Part shown: positions 7,161 through 13,483 of the stretch, piece by piece
Layout of the letters: every line of letters begins with the position of its first letter
How positions within the stretch are numbered: the first letter of the stretch is position 1
Assembly: GCA_018819005.1 (NCBI GenBank)
Contig: JAHJQU010000254.1
Location: forward strand, 1-13,483
Source of the DNA: Pseudomonadota bacterium
GTDB taxonomy: Bacteria; Desulfobacterota; Desulfobacteria; Desulfobacterales; RPRI01
Length of the DNA: 13,483 nt
Direction: 5' to 3'
Position numbers and translations under genes: made by a program
Notes under the pieces: model-generated
The model's input: only the letters and a program-made list of their open reading frames with translations
Told to the model about the DNA's origin: nothing
Database searches by the model: none

Positions 7161-8342
7161 TTACCATGGAGCTTCCTTTGTCAGTAAAAAAAGAACCGTC
7201 CACATTGTTCCCCCGAAACCTGAAGCCATGGCCTGGTTTACGGGTTTATTAACCTGATGGTCGCCTGCCTCACCCATTATCTGCAGTGCTGCTTCCGCTA
7301 CCCGGATCATGGCTGTTGCGCCGATCGGATTAGAGGCTATGACACCACCTGACGGGTTGACCGGAAAAGAACCATCCATTGTAATATCATCGTTTTCAAC
7401 CATCTTGATATGCTCGTCATTTTCGAGCAAAAGAAATTCTCTCAGCCAGTCAAGGCCCCACCAGCTTGAAGGGTCGTACATCTCAAACAGGTCGATTTCC
7501 CTGCGTGGGTCTTTGATTCCATTTCTTTCATAAAGTTTCTGTGCCGCATATTTATGGGTCGTCAGGTACGGGATGCCCCCGAAAATGCAAAACAATTCTT
7601 CCCTGTGGACTGTTACGTGATCTTTGATCCAGGCCGGCTGTTTGCAGAGTTTTTTCGCTTTTTCTTCCGACGCAAAAATCATTGCGCAGGCGCCGTCGCT
7701 CTGGGAGCACATGTGTATCATTCTGAGTTCGCCTACCAATGCCGGGGAATTTACTGCAAGATCATCTGCCTGGTCAAACTCGAGTCCGAGCCTCCTGTGG
7801 GCTTTATCGTTTTTCATGGCATGTTTGTCCATTATAATGCGGTATTTCATGGAAGCTTTTTTGGCTCTTTCCTCGCCGAATTCTTCTATGAGATCCGCGG
7901 CCGTCATTCCCGTGAGAGCGCCTGTCTGAAGCTGACGGCCCCAGAGGGGATCTGCCATGTTGGTTATTCCGCCTGTTGTATGCCCTTCCTGCAGTTTTTC
8001 AAAACCTACAGCGAGCACTATGTCATGAAGACCTGATGCCACAAGGTGGTCGGCAGCGCATACTAAAGTTGTGCCTGTTGTTCCTCCCGTTGTGACCCTC
8101 AGCGTCTCCTTTCCATATGAGCCAGTCCCAAGAGTGTGCCATAAGTCAGGCTGATGAACCATTTCAAACAATTCCATGTTGCCGTGCACAATGCAGTCTA
8201 CCTCATCTATTGTGATCCCTGCCTGCTTCAAGGCTGCGGAAACTGCTTCATGTATCATTTCAGGCTGGTTTACATCTTCACGGTGACTGGAATATACTGT
8301 TTGACCGACTCCTATGATTCCGACGTTTCTATTTTTTTTCAT
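7161..8342 (-). CDS. Thiolase-fold protein 1, SCP-x/Ltp-like, non-canonical active site (393 aa)
   Basis: Recognisable as the thiolase superfamily, lipid-transfer-protein/SCP-x branch, by ASGLHDIVLAVGFEKL (102-117), CSQSDGACAMIFASEEKA (212-229) and VNPSGG (328-333). The classic catalytic residues are replaced. The nucleophilic Cys of the CASGS-type motif aligns with Gly87 in TTGGTTGTT, the His of the GHP motif is Asn338 (SNP), and the C-terminal motif ASGFGGTMW has no Cys. C95 lies eight residues away and does not align. True thiolysis by the usual mechanism is therefore unlikely. The Ltp2 family of steroid side-chain aldolases shows a comparable loss and works with a DUF35 partner. The start has GGAG seven bases upstream. 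The gene follows its paralogue by 11 bp, suggesting a heteromeric pair. Alternatives are a structural or regulatory subunit. The family is certain; the reaction is not. Confidence 0.88.
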   Translation of the reverse strand: MKKNRNVGIIGVGQTVYSSHREDVNQPEMIHEAVSAALKQAGITIDEVDCIVHGNMELFEMVHQPDLWHTLGTGSYGKETLRVTTGGTTGTTLVCAADHLVASGLHDIVLAVGFEKLQEGHTTGGITNMADPLWGRQLQTGALTGMTAADLIEEFGEERAKKASMKYRIIMDKHAMKNDKAHRRLGLEFDQADDLAVNSPALVGELRMIHMCSQSDGACAMIFASEEKAKKLCKQPAWIKDHVTVHREELFCIFGGIPYLTTHKYAAQKLYERNGIKDPRREIDLFEMYDPSSWWGLDWLREFLLLENDEHIKMVENDDITMDGSFPVNPSGGVIASNPIGATAMIRVAEAALQIMGEAGDHQVNKPVNQAMASGFGGTMWTVLFLLTKEAPW

Positions 8343-8353
8343 TGCCTTTCTCC

Positions 8354-9502
8354 CTAGTCGCGTTCAAGTATTATAACGGAATGAAACTGTCCTGCCGGAC
8401 CCATAACACCGTGTGCAAGAGCGGTTTTTGCGTCTTTAACCTGTCTTTCTCCCGCCTGGCCTGTCAGCTGCAAAACTGCCTCTGCTGAACGGACGAGGCC
8501 GCCTAAGATAAGAGGATTTCCGGCAAGCATTCCACCTGAAGGATTTACCTTGAATTTATCCGGTCCGCCGGATTCAAGCCATTTCGCTCCTTTGCCTTCA
8601 TCACAGATACCGAGTCCTTCAATCCACATCGGGTGCTGGTAAGCATACTGGTCAGATATTTCTATTACGTCGAATGCGGAACGCGGGTCTTTTATGCCGG
8701 CCCTGTCATATGCGCGCCGGGCGGCCTTTTTCAGGGCAAAGTTTGAGGCGAGATCCCTGTCTCCCAGAAAGAATCTGTCCATGCAATTTCCAACGCCTTT
8801 AATCCAGACAGGATTTTTCGTAATTTCCCGCGCCCTTTCTTCAGAGGCAAGTATCATCCCGACTGCGCCGTCTGAAACCGGATAGGCATGAAGCTGGCGG
8901 ATAGGGTCAGCAATCATAGGTGACTTAAGCACCTCGTCTTTTGACACGAGCTTTATTTCAGGAGTGAAAGGATTGTTTGCCGCATTGCAGCGTGCCCGGA
9001 CGACAACATCTGCAAGATGTTCGTCTGATATTCCTGATTTTTCGGCATAGGCCTGGGCCTGGAGTCCGGCAGCAACGCAAAAGTCCATTCCCACGGGCCG
9101 GGTATAAAAGGGATCAAAAGCGAGGTGGGTTACCATGTTCCGGCTTTTCCCCTGTGATTCCTTGCAGTGACCGATTATCAGAACGAGATCCGTATGCCCT
9201 GACATAATTGCCGCAAGGCCATAATAGACGGCTTGAGCGCCTTCCTGGGCCACTTTCTCCTCACATCTTAAATGGGCTCCGAGAACATCCGTCATTGCGT
9301 TGTCAGAAATTGTACGGGCATCGAAAATATCGTCTGAAACGCTTATGGCCATGCTGATGCCGTTTTTTTCTGAAAAATCGAGGCCTGTCTGTTTAAGCAG
9401 AGATTCGAGAACCTCCAGCCCCATTCCCTGAAACCGCTGTTGCCATTTGTCCCGCTCGTATGTGGTTTGCGCTACGGCGCATATAGCTACTCTTCTTCCC
9501 AT
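8354..9502 (-). CDS. Thiolase-fold protein 2, SCP-x/Ltp-like, non-canonical active site (382 aa)
   Basis: Paralogue of the following gene, with the same family signatures: EGAQAVYYGLAAIMSGHTD (87-105), YPVSDGAVGMILASEERA (207-224), KVNPSGGMLAGNP (318-330). The Cys nucleophile position is Ala85 (KVAQEGAQ), the GHP His is Asn329 (GNP), and the C-terminal AHGVMGPAGQ lacks the second Cys. Like its neighbour it is probably not a normal thiolase. The two differ clearly in sequence and in their replacement residues, which fits specialised subunits of one complex rather than a recent duplication. A longer frame begins at a GTG at 9532, but the ATG at 9502 has AAGGAG five bases upstream and gives the usual N-terminus of the family (MGRRVAICAVAQT). 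It is the first gene of the downstream catabolic run. Confidence 0.88.
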   Translation of the reverse strand: MGRRVAICAVAQTTYERDKWQQRFQGMGLEVLESLLKQTGLDFSEKNGISMAISVSDDIFDARTISDNAMTDVLGAHLRCEEKVAQEGAQAVYYGLAAIMSGHTDLVLIIGHCKESQGKSRNMVTHLAFDPFYTRPVGMDFCVAAGLQAQAYAEKSGISDEHLADVVVRARCNAANNPFTPEIKLVSKDEVLKSPMIADPIRQLHAYPVSDGAVGMILASEERAREITKNPVWIKGVGNCMDRFFLGDRDLASNFALKKAARRAYDRAGIKDPRSAFDVIEISDQYAYQHPMWIEGLGICDEGKGAKWLESGGPDKFKVNPSGGMLAGNPLILGGLVRSAEAVLQLTGQAGERQVKDAKTALAHGVMGPAGQFHSVIILERD

Positions 9503-9507
9503 AATTT

Positions 9508-9513
9508 CTCCTT
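9508..9513 (-). promoter_or_regulatory. Ribosome binding site deciding the thiolase-fold 2 start
   Basis: AAGGAG on the minus strand, five bases (AAATT) before the ATG at 9502. The alternative in-frame GTG at 9532 has no similar site, and the site itself would lie inside that longer reading frame. Confidence 0.75.
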
Positions 9514-9573
9514 TTCGACCTTTGCATAACACCCTCTTTTGCCCGATTTATTTAAAGACTTGGTTTCTGGTCT

Positions 9574-9633
9574 CTGGTTTGTAGTTTCTGGTTTTTTCTT
9601 TTAACCAGGAACCAGTAACTATAAACCATGAAC
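9574..9633. repeat. Inverted repeat of the 'accagaaactataaaccag' family
   Basis: CTGGTTTGTAGTTTCTGGTT (9574-9593) is inverted relative to AACCAGTAACTATAAACCAT within 9603-9633; 17 of 20 positions pair by eye. The first arm also matches, inverted, the sequence at 14-33 at the far left of the window (19 of 20). It is therefore a dispersed short palindromic family in the gaps, not a gene feature. Confidence 0.7.
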
Positions 9634-9710
9634 ATAAGCCTTAATTATCGCCTTCCTTGAACTTGAGCAAAATTGGATGTTCTTCAAAGGTCTCCTTTTA
9701 AATAATTGAA

Positions 9711-9795
9711 AAGGATTAAGGGGTTCAAAGGGAAATTAAATCGCTCTTGAATGATTTTCACCAGAACCCTCGAACCCTTGACTCCTTGAGCCCTT
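9711..9795. repeat. Imperfect inverted repeat with AAGG...TTCAAGGG arms
   Basis: AAGGATTAAGGGGTTCAAAG (from 9711) pairs imperfectly with the complement of the CCCTCGAACCCTTGACTCCT stretch that ends CCCTT at 9795. It lies just past the stop of the PHP gene, in position to act as a weak 3'-end hairpin on that transcript, but no U-run follows the arm, so no terminator is called. Confidence 0.5.
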
Positions 9796-9819
9796 ATTAT
9801 CTGTTTTTTTCGATATCGA

Positions 9820-10371
9820 TTATCCTACGTAACAATTCCAGAACCGTCCTTTCTTGATTGCCCTTATTATGCTGTCCTTGTTCCTCCTGCAATCCATCTC
9901 TACCCATGCCCTGCCGCATCCGGATCTGGAATGAGAATCGTCTGAAGCAACTTTTGAATACGGAATCCGGGGTGTATCAAATTCAGGAGTCTTAAAGCCC
10001 TTTGAAGTTATTTCAATCGCATCGATTGGAAAACGCTTTGCGACTGAAGTTATACGCTCAATAACCTTTGAAACAGGCAGATCGAGATCTGCAGGATGGT
10101 TGAATATATGAAGAACCTCGTCGTCGCCGTCTATCCGGCTAATGTGAACGTATCCTTTTTCAAAAACAGTCATTTCAACTCCTGTAAAGATGAGGAGTTT
10201 TGTTGTTAAATAGTTTATATCGTCATAGCATCCCTGTCTCAAAAGAAAGTCATGATCGGTTAAAGCTATAAAGTCGAACCCAAGGCTTTCGTAGACATTT
10301 GCTGCTTCTGAAACCGACAGACTTCCGTCGGAACAGGTTGTATGAACATGCAATGCGCCTTTTAAAAGCAT
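9820..10371 (-). CDS. Small PHP-domain metal-dependent phosphoesterase (183 aa)
   Basis: PHP (polymerase and histidinol phosphatase) domain protein, probably hydrolysing a phosphoester with a cluster of two or three metal ions. Seen metal ligands: HVHTTCSDG (H8, H10, D15), LTDHD (H40), GVEMT (E66), FNHP (H92) and SDDSHS (D145, H147). This is close to a minimal PHP domain, shorter than TrpH/YciV-type nucleotide phosphatases (about 280-290 aa) because the inserted subdomain is missing. The start ATG has only a weak upstream AAGG about 14 bases away. It is bounded on both sides by palindromic repeats and has no clear link to acyl-CoA metabolism, so it may be an independent unit. The substrate is unknown. 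Confidence 0.88.
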   Translation of the reverse strand: MLLKGALHVHTTCSDGSLSVSEAANVYESLGFDFIALTDHDFLLRQGCYDDINYLTTKLLIFTGVEMTVFEKGYVHISRIDGDDEVLHIFNHPADLDLPVSKVIERITSVAKRFPIDAIEITSKGFKTPEFDTPRIPYSKVASDDSHSRSGCGRAWVEMDCRRNKDSIIRAIKKGRFWNCYVG

Positions 10372-10411
10372 AAACTTATTTATACCTTGCTAATGAAATC
10401 GCAATATGTCG

Positions 10412-10500
10412 TTCTCACACAAAGATCACGGAAAACACAAATAAAAACCTGAATGTTTTCTTAAGGCCTTTCTTTGTGCCTTTGTGTCTCCGTGTGAAAA
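10412..10500. repeat. Dispersed palindromic repeat, copy B
   Basis: An 89-bp element starting TTCTCACACAAAG and ending CGTGTGAAAA, the same length as the core copy at 1944-2032 and about 89% identical by eye, in the same orientation. Terminal arms are inverted (TCACACAAAGATCACGG against CCGTGTGA, with inner CACAAA/TTTGTG). It lies between the TetR stop and the PHP start, and in RNA it would form a hairpin that could separate these two genes. Confidence 0.8.
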
Positions 10501-10523
10501 ATTGACTTTTTCCTTATCCATCA

Positions 10524-11222
10524 TTACTGCCTGGAAAGGTTGTCTATTCCGCCAAGTATGAAGGCGACAGCATCGTTGCTGATTGTTTTCATTTCTTTTG
10601 AACGGTCCTGCCATATCAGAAAATGGTAAGCGATTCTCTCGTACATTCCGAGTATGCTCACAGCCATTATTTCTGCAGAAAGAGCGCTCTGGTACTCTAA
10701 GTTCCTGTTGTCACTCAATCTTATAAGGGCCTCTTGAACATCGGCTATGAGTTTGTCAAAAATATGCTTGCGGTGTTCTTCAACAAGATTGCTTCTTCCC
10801 ATCGATTCTTTAAAAAGAATGGCGAGCTTCTCCGGATATTTAAGGCAAAACTCTTCGAAAAAAACATGCCCTGCACTTTTTATTCCATCAAGCGAAAATT
10901 CTGCTTTAATGAATTCTGAGCCAAGCGCCTCTCTTAATTCGAAACTTATTTTATCCAGAAGATGGACAAGAAGGTCTTCCTTGTTTTTGAAATAAAAATA
11001 GAGCGTTCCTACCGAAACTTCAGCGGAATCGGCAATCTTTTCCATACTTGCCTGAAGATATCCTTCACGGGCAAATAGAATTTCGGCTGATTTCAGAATG
11101 CTTTCGTACCTCTGTTCGCGCTCCCGCTGCCTTCTTAATGCTGTTTTGGATAAAGAGTTATTTTCGGCAGATTTTGGTGTTTCGCTTTTTTTCATTTTCA
11201 TCTCCATAAAAAAATCAGGCAT
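10524..11222 (-). CDS. TetR/AcrR-family transcriptional regulator (232 aa)
   Basis: The N-terminal TetR DNA-binding domain spans about residues 38-86: AEILFAREGY, then ASMEKIADSAEVSVGTLYFY as the helix-turn-helix, then FKNKEDLL. The C-terminal half is the ligand-binding helical region, without recognised specificity. Regulators of this type next to ACAD genes often repress them and respond to acyl-CoA or the free acid; that role is inferred from position only. The ATG at 11222 overlaps the stop of the upstream ACAD-like gene (TAATG), implying translational coupling. Alternative in-frame starts at 11207, 11201 and 11195 exist; the one at 11195 has GGAG six bases upstream, so the first nine residues are uncertain. 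Confidence 0.92.
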   Translation of the reverse strand: MPDFFMEMKMKKSETPKSAENNSLSKTALRRQREREQRYESILKSAEILFAREGYLQASMEKIADSAEVSVGTLYFYFKNKEDLLVHLLDKISFELREALGSEFIKAEFSLDGIKSAGHVFFEEFCLKYPEKLAILFKESMGRSNLVEEHRKHIFDKLIADVQEALIRLSDNRNLEYQSALSAEIMAVSILGMYERIAYHFLIWQDRSKEMKTISNDAVAFILGGIDNLSRQ

Positions 11223-12352
11223 TAAGCACCTATTGCCGCATCTCCGATTTTTACCCTGGAAATTTCAGTGGAAGTTCCGGCTATCTGATTGTATTTTGCG
11301 CATCTGAAAGCCCTTTCCGCAGGATTTCCTGAAATATATCCTTCGCCTGAAAGTATCTGGAGGGCCCATCCTGAAACTTTTTCAGCAGCTTCGGTGCAAA
11401 ACACTTTGGCACAATAAGTCAAAACCTCGGCTTCCCTGTTTTTACCTTCTGCCGCATAAACAGCTCTGTAAGCAAAAAGCTGGGAGGTCTGGAAAAGAGT
11501 CAGCATTTCGGCGAGCTTGAAGCCAACTTCCTGATAAGCAATAATAGGTTTTCCACCGGTTTTATGGGTCTTTGCATATGCCCTTGCAGATTCAAACGAT
11601 GATTTCATCATTCCAAGACATGATCCGAGGATTATCTGGTTTTCCCAAATCCTCAGGGTGGTTAATATGGATCTGTCTTCAAATGGGCCGATAACCCGGT
11701 CTTCATTTATTTGACAGTTCTCAAGGGTCAATCCTGAAATAAGTGCGCCATCGAACCCCATGGTTTCAAGACGTTTTCCCGGTATTAATCCTTTAATTCC
11801 CTTTTCGATGATAAAAAGGGTGGGTTTGTTTTCCATGGTTCCGGCAACAGCCATCAAATCGGCAACAGTCCCGTTTATTACATAATTCTTGGCCCCTGAT
11901 ATTTTGATAAAACCGTTTTCTTTAACACCGGTTGTTGCCATCGGGTCATTATCTATGTTCATGGTTTTTTCCGAAAGGGCAACTGCCCCGATTGCTTTGC
12001 CGGATAAAACGGGCGAAAGCCACCTTTCCTTCTGCTCTTCGTTTCCAAATGTGCTTATGATTCTTCCGAAAAGCCTTGTGCTCATTTCAATTGAAAGATA
12101 AAGGGAGGGGGAACAGGATGATACGATTTCCATCGCACCCATCATAGCGCACAAACCGGGAACATCCTTACTCTGAACTATTCCGAGTTTTAAATATGAA
12201 GTTTTTGCAAGACGGTCCAAAGCTTCCCGGACCAGGGATTCAGCAGAAAGTGGATCTTTTTCTTCCAGAGTTCTTTCCCCGGCGAGCTCAAGCATTATAT
12301 CGTTTATTTCTTTAAAAAATTTCAGCTCTTGTTGTGTGAAGTCGAAATTCAT
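11222..12352 (-). CDS. Divergent acyl-CoA dehydrogenase-like protein (376 aa)
   Basis: Normal ACAD length and fold signatures: an NEEQKERWLSPVLSGKAIGA region (104-123), ISGAKNYVINGT (151-162), GKPIIAYQEVGFKLAEM (267-283), and ILSGEGYISGNPAERAF (333-349) in place of the GGYGY motif. It departs from the family at key points. The TEPxAGSD motif is SEKTMNIDND (127-136), the Arg of the RxxFGRP loop is changed (HKTGGKP), and the C-terminal Glu site reads IAGTST. E237 (IWENQ) aligns with the helix-G Glu of LCAD/IVD-type enzymes, so a catalytic base may remain. Steroid degraders use heterotetrameric ACADs in which one subunit is degenerate; this protein and the ACAD at 12463 may form such a pair. The start has AGGAG five bases upstream. 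The gene is coupled to the TetR gene. Confidence 0.88.
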   Translation of the reverse strand: MNFDFTQQELKFFKEINDIMLELAGERTLEEKDPLSAESLVREALDRLAKTSYLKLGIVQSKDVPGLCAMMGAMEIVSSCSPSLYLSIEMSTRLFGRIISTFGNEEQKERWLSPVLSGKAIGAVALSEKTMNIDNDPMATTGVKENGFIKISGAKNYVINGTVADLMAVAGTMENKPTLFIIEKGIKGLIPGKRLETMGFDGALISGLTLENCQINEDRVIGPFEDRSILTTLRIWENQIILGSCLGMMKSSFESARAYAKTHKTGGKPIIAYQEVGFKLAEMLTLFQTSQLFAYRAVYAAEGKNREAEVLTYCAKVFCTEAAEKVSGWALQILSGEGYISGNPAERAFRCAKYNQIAGTSTEISRVKIGDAAIGA

Positions 12353-12381
12353 ATATGCTCCTGTATACTTTATATAGCTGT

Positions 12382-12446
12382 TCAGGCTGAAGGCTGAAGA
12401 GCATAAAAAATTTCGAAAAGCTTTCCACCTGCAGTCTTCAGTCTAT
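12382..12446. repeat. Imperfect inverted repeat between two ACAD genes
   Basis: TTCAGGCTGAAGGCTGAAGA (from 12381) pairs imperfectly with GCAGTCTTCAGTCTA (12431-12445), whose complement is TAGACTGAAGACTGC. The left arm also contains a direct GGCTGAA duplication. It fills the 110-bp gap between the two ACAD genes and could be a small palindromic element or a processing hairpin. Confidence 0.5.
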
Positions 12447-12462
12447 CACCTTGAGTAGTTCT

Positions 12463-13483
12463 TTATATTAATTTAGATATAATCATTTTCTGGATGTCAG
12501 ATGTTCCGCCGCCTATGGGAGCAAGCCTGCTGTCCCTGAAGATTCTTTCCACATCATATTCATGGCAATAGCCGTAACCGCCGTGTATAAGGACTGCGTC
12601 AAATGTCGGAGCCATGCTCCAGTCTCCGACATAAAGCTTTGCAATCGCCGCTTCAAGATGATTCAAAGGGCGTCCCTGGTCCTTGCACCACGCAATTCTA
12701 TAAACAAGGGAACGGGCCGCTTCGCCAAATATCCTGATATCGGCGAGCTTGTGCTTTATGGCCTGGAACTGCGCGATCGGCCGTCCGAACTGTACCCGGC
12801 CTTTGGCATACTGGGCGCATTTTTTAAGAAGGAAAGTGGCAGATCCTACAAATGGTGCAAGGAGCGCGCTGCGGTCCCACTCAACTGTCTGCATGGCCAT
12901 TAAAAAACCATCACCTTCATTCCCGAGCAGGTTTTCTGCCGGAATTTCGCAGTCCTGAAATATAAGTTCGGATGTATGCGACGTCCTGACCCCCATTTTT
13001 ATGAGCGGAGGTCCTGCGGAAAAGCCTTTTGCCCCTTTGTTGACTATAAATGCCGATATCCCGGCGTGCTGGAGTTCGGGCTGGGTTTTGGCATATACAA
13101 CCGCAACATCCGCTATGGGGCCGTTTGTAATAAACATCTTGTTTCCGTTTAATACATATTTATCCCCTTTTTTTTCTGCCGATGCTGTCATGGATGCAAC
13201 GTCTGATCCGGCATTTGGCTCTGTTAATCCCATGCAGCCTATCCATTCGCCGGATGCGAGCTTCGGGATATATTTCTGCTTCTGGACTTCTGTGCCGTGG
13301 CGGAATATTGTGTCTGCACAAAGGAATGTATGGGCGCCGTATGCGAGGGTAAGCCCGCCGTCAACTCCGGCTTCTCCCAGTGCCTCTCCGGCAAGAACCG
13401 TTGTTATAACATCCGCTCCGCCTCCGCCAAGCTCCTCTGGAAAATGAAGGCCGAGAATTCCGAATTCTCCGAGCTTCCGGAAT
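12463..13483 (-). CDS. Acyl-CoA dehydrogenase, N-terminus cut by the window edge (339 codons visible)
   Basis: The frame is open to the right edge. The visible N-terminal side reads through LGEFGILGLHFPEELGG and the HGTEVQKQKYIPKLASGEW region into MGLTEPNAGSD, so roughly 40 residues are missing; the internal Met at 13233 is not the start. Seen: the TEPNAGSD FAD motif, KGRVQFGRPI, LIHGGYGYCHEYDVERIFRD. The C-terminal Glu site is GGGTSD. The helix-G Glu site aligns with Asp (EWDRS, codon at 12874-12876), with a Glu two residues earlier. An Asp base in place of Glu is unusual; cyclohex-1-ene-carboxyl-CoA dehydrogenases of anaerobes are an example of ACADs that lost the normal Glu and use Asp, although at another site. 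It would act with ETF on an unidentified acyl-CoA, possibly together with the divergent ACAD encoded next. Confidence 0.93.
   Translation of the reverse strand, partial: FRKLGEFGILGLHFPEELGGGGADVITTVLAGEALGEAGVDGGLTLAYGAHTFLCADTIFRHGTEVQKQKYIPKLASGEWIGCMGLTEPNAGSDVASMTASAEKKGDKYVLNGNKMFITNGPIADVAVVYAKTQPELQHAGISAFIVNKGAKGFSAGPPLIKMGVRTSHTSELIFQDCEIPAENLLGNEGDGFLMAMQTVEWDRSALLAPFVGSATFLLKKCAQYAKGRVQFGRPIAQFQAIKHKLADIRIFGEAARSLVYRIAWCKDQGRPLNHLEAAIAKLYVGDWSMAPTFDAVLIHGGYGYCHEYDVERIFRDSRLAPIGGGTSDIQKMIISKLI

Larger units (their letters stand above)
9503..9819. other. 317-bp gene-free stretch upstream of the thiolase-fold pair
   Basis: No plausible gene is present on either strand. The stretch holds two separate imperfect palindromic elements (9574-9633 and 9711-9795) and the leader of the thiolase-fold 2 gene. 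A promoter for the downstream catabolic run should lie here. One weak candidate on the minus strand is GATAAT near 9647-9652 with a TTTTGC-like -35 about 17 bases upstream. No convincing TetR operator palindrome separate from the repeats was found. Confidence 0.5.

Noticed and set aside
9503..9532. 10-codon N-terminal extension of thiolase-fold protein 2 from a GTG
   Set aside because: The ATG at 9502 has AAGGAG five bases upstream and gives the family-typical N-terminus.
9503..9819. CRISPR array suspected from repeated short units
   Set aside because: The units are inverted, imperfect and irregularly spaced, with no uniform spacers and no cas genes nearby.
10426..10614. 62-codon minus-strand frame across the TetR 3' end and the repeat
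   Set aside because: Out of frame with the TetR gene, derived largely from the palindromic repeat, and without a ribosome binding site.
11222..12352. Pseudogene call for the divergent ACAD-like gene
   Set aside because: The frame is intact at normal length, has a good ribosome binding site and is coupled to the TetR gene, so a functional divergent subunit is more likely than decay.

Overview
All genes in this window lie on the minus strand, so transcription runs from high to low coordinates. The content is a dense acyl-CoA catabolism locus: four acyl-CoA dehydrogenases (ACADs), two adjacent thiolase-fold proteins, a DUF35-MaoC hydratase fusion, a very large acyl-CoA ligase-SCP2-SCP2-DUF35 fusion, a TetR regulator and a small PHP-domain protein. 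Moderate GC, many ACAD paralogues and gaps filled with palindromic repeats suggest an anaerobic fatty-acid or aromatic-acid degrading deltaproteobacterium (Desulfobacterota, Desulfobacterales-like). The organism is an inference from gene content and style; no rRNA or other taxonomic marker is present.

Layout in transcription order: (1) 13483-12463, ACAD cut by the right edge; (2) 12352-11222, divergent ACAD-like protein; (3) 11222-10524, TetR regulator whose start overlaps the ACAD stop (TAATG); (4) 10371-9820, PHP-domain phosphoesterase; (5) 9819-9503, gene-free stretch with two palindromic elements; (6) 9502-8354 and 8342-7161, two thiolase-fold proteins 11 bp apart; (7) 6958-4271, acyl-CoA synthetase with two nearly identical SCP2 domains and a zinc-ribbon/OB-fold tail; (8) 4125-3226, DUF35-MaoC fusion; (9) 3217-2054, LCAD/IVD-type ACAD, 8 bp behind the previous gene; (10) 1899-46, 617-aa DmdC/FadE5-type ACAD.

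Together the genes can activate an acid to its CoA ester, desaturate it, hydrate the double bond and cleave the chain. Two points make this more than ordinary beta-oxidation. Both thiolase-fold proteins appear to lack the nucleophilic Cys and the GHP-motif His of true thiolases, and no 3-hydroxyacyl-CoA dehydrogenase is present. Two DUF35 domains are also encoded, one fused to the hydratase and one to the ligase. In steroid side-chain degradation, a DUF35-MaoC protein (ChsH2) partners with a Cys-less thiolase-fold aldolase (Ltp2) that cleaves a 3-hydroxyacyl-CoA by retro-aldol chemistry. The inference offered here is that this locus encodes an analogous route for a branched, cyclic or aryl-substituted acid. 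The substrate cannot be told from the sequence.

Nearly every gap above 100 bp holds a different imperfect palindromic repeat. One family has two 89-bp copies in the window, and a short 'accagaaactataaaccag' family recurs at the left end and near 9.6 kb.
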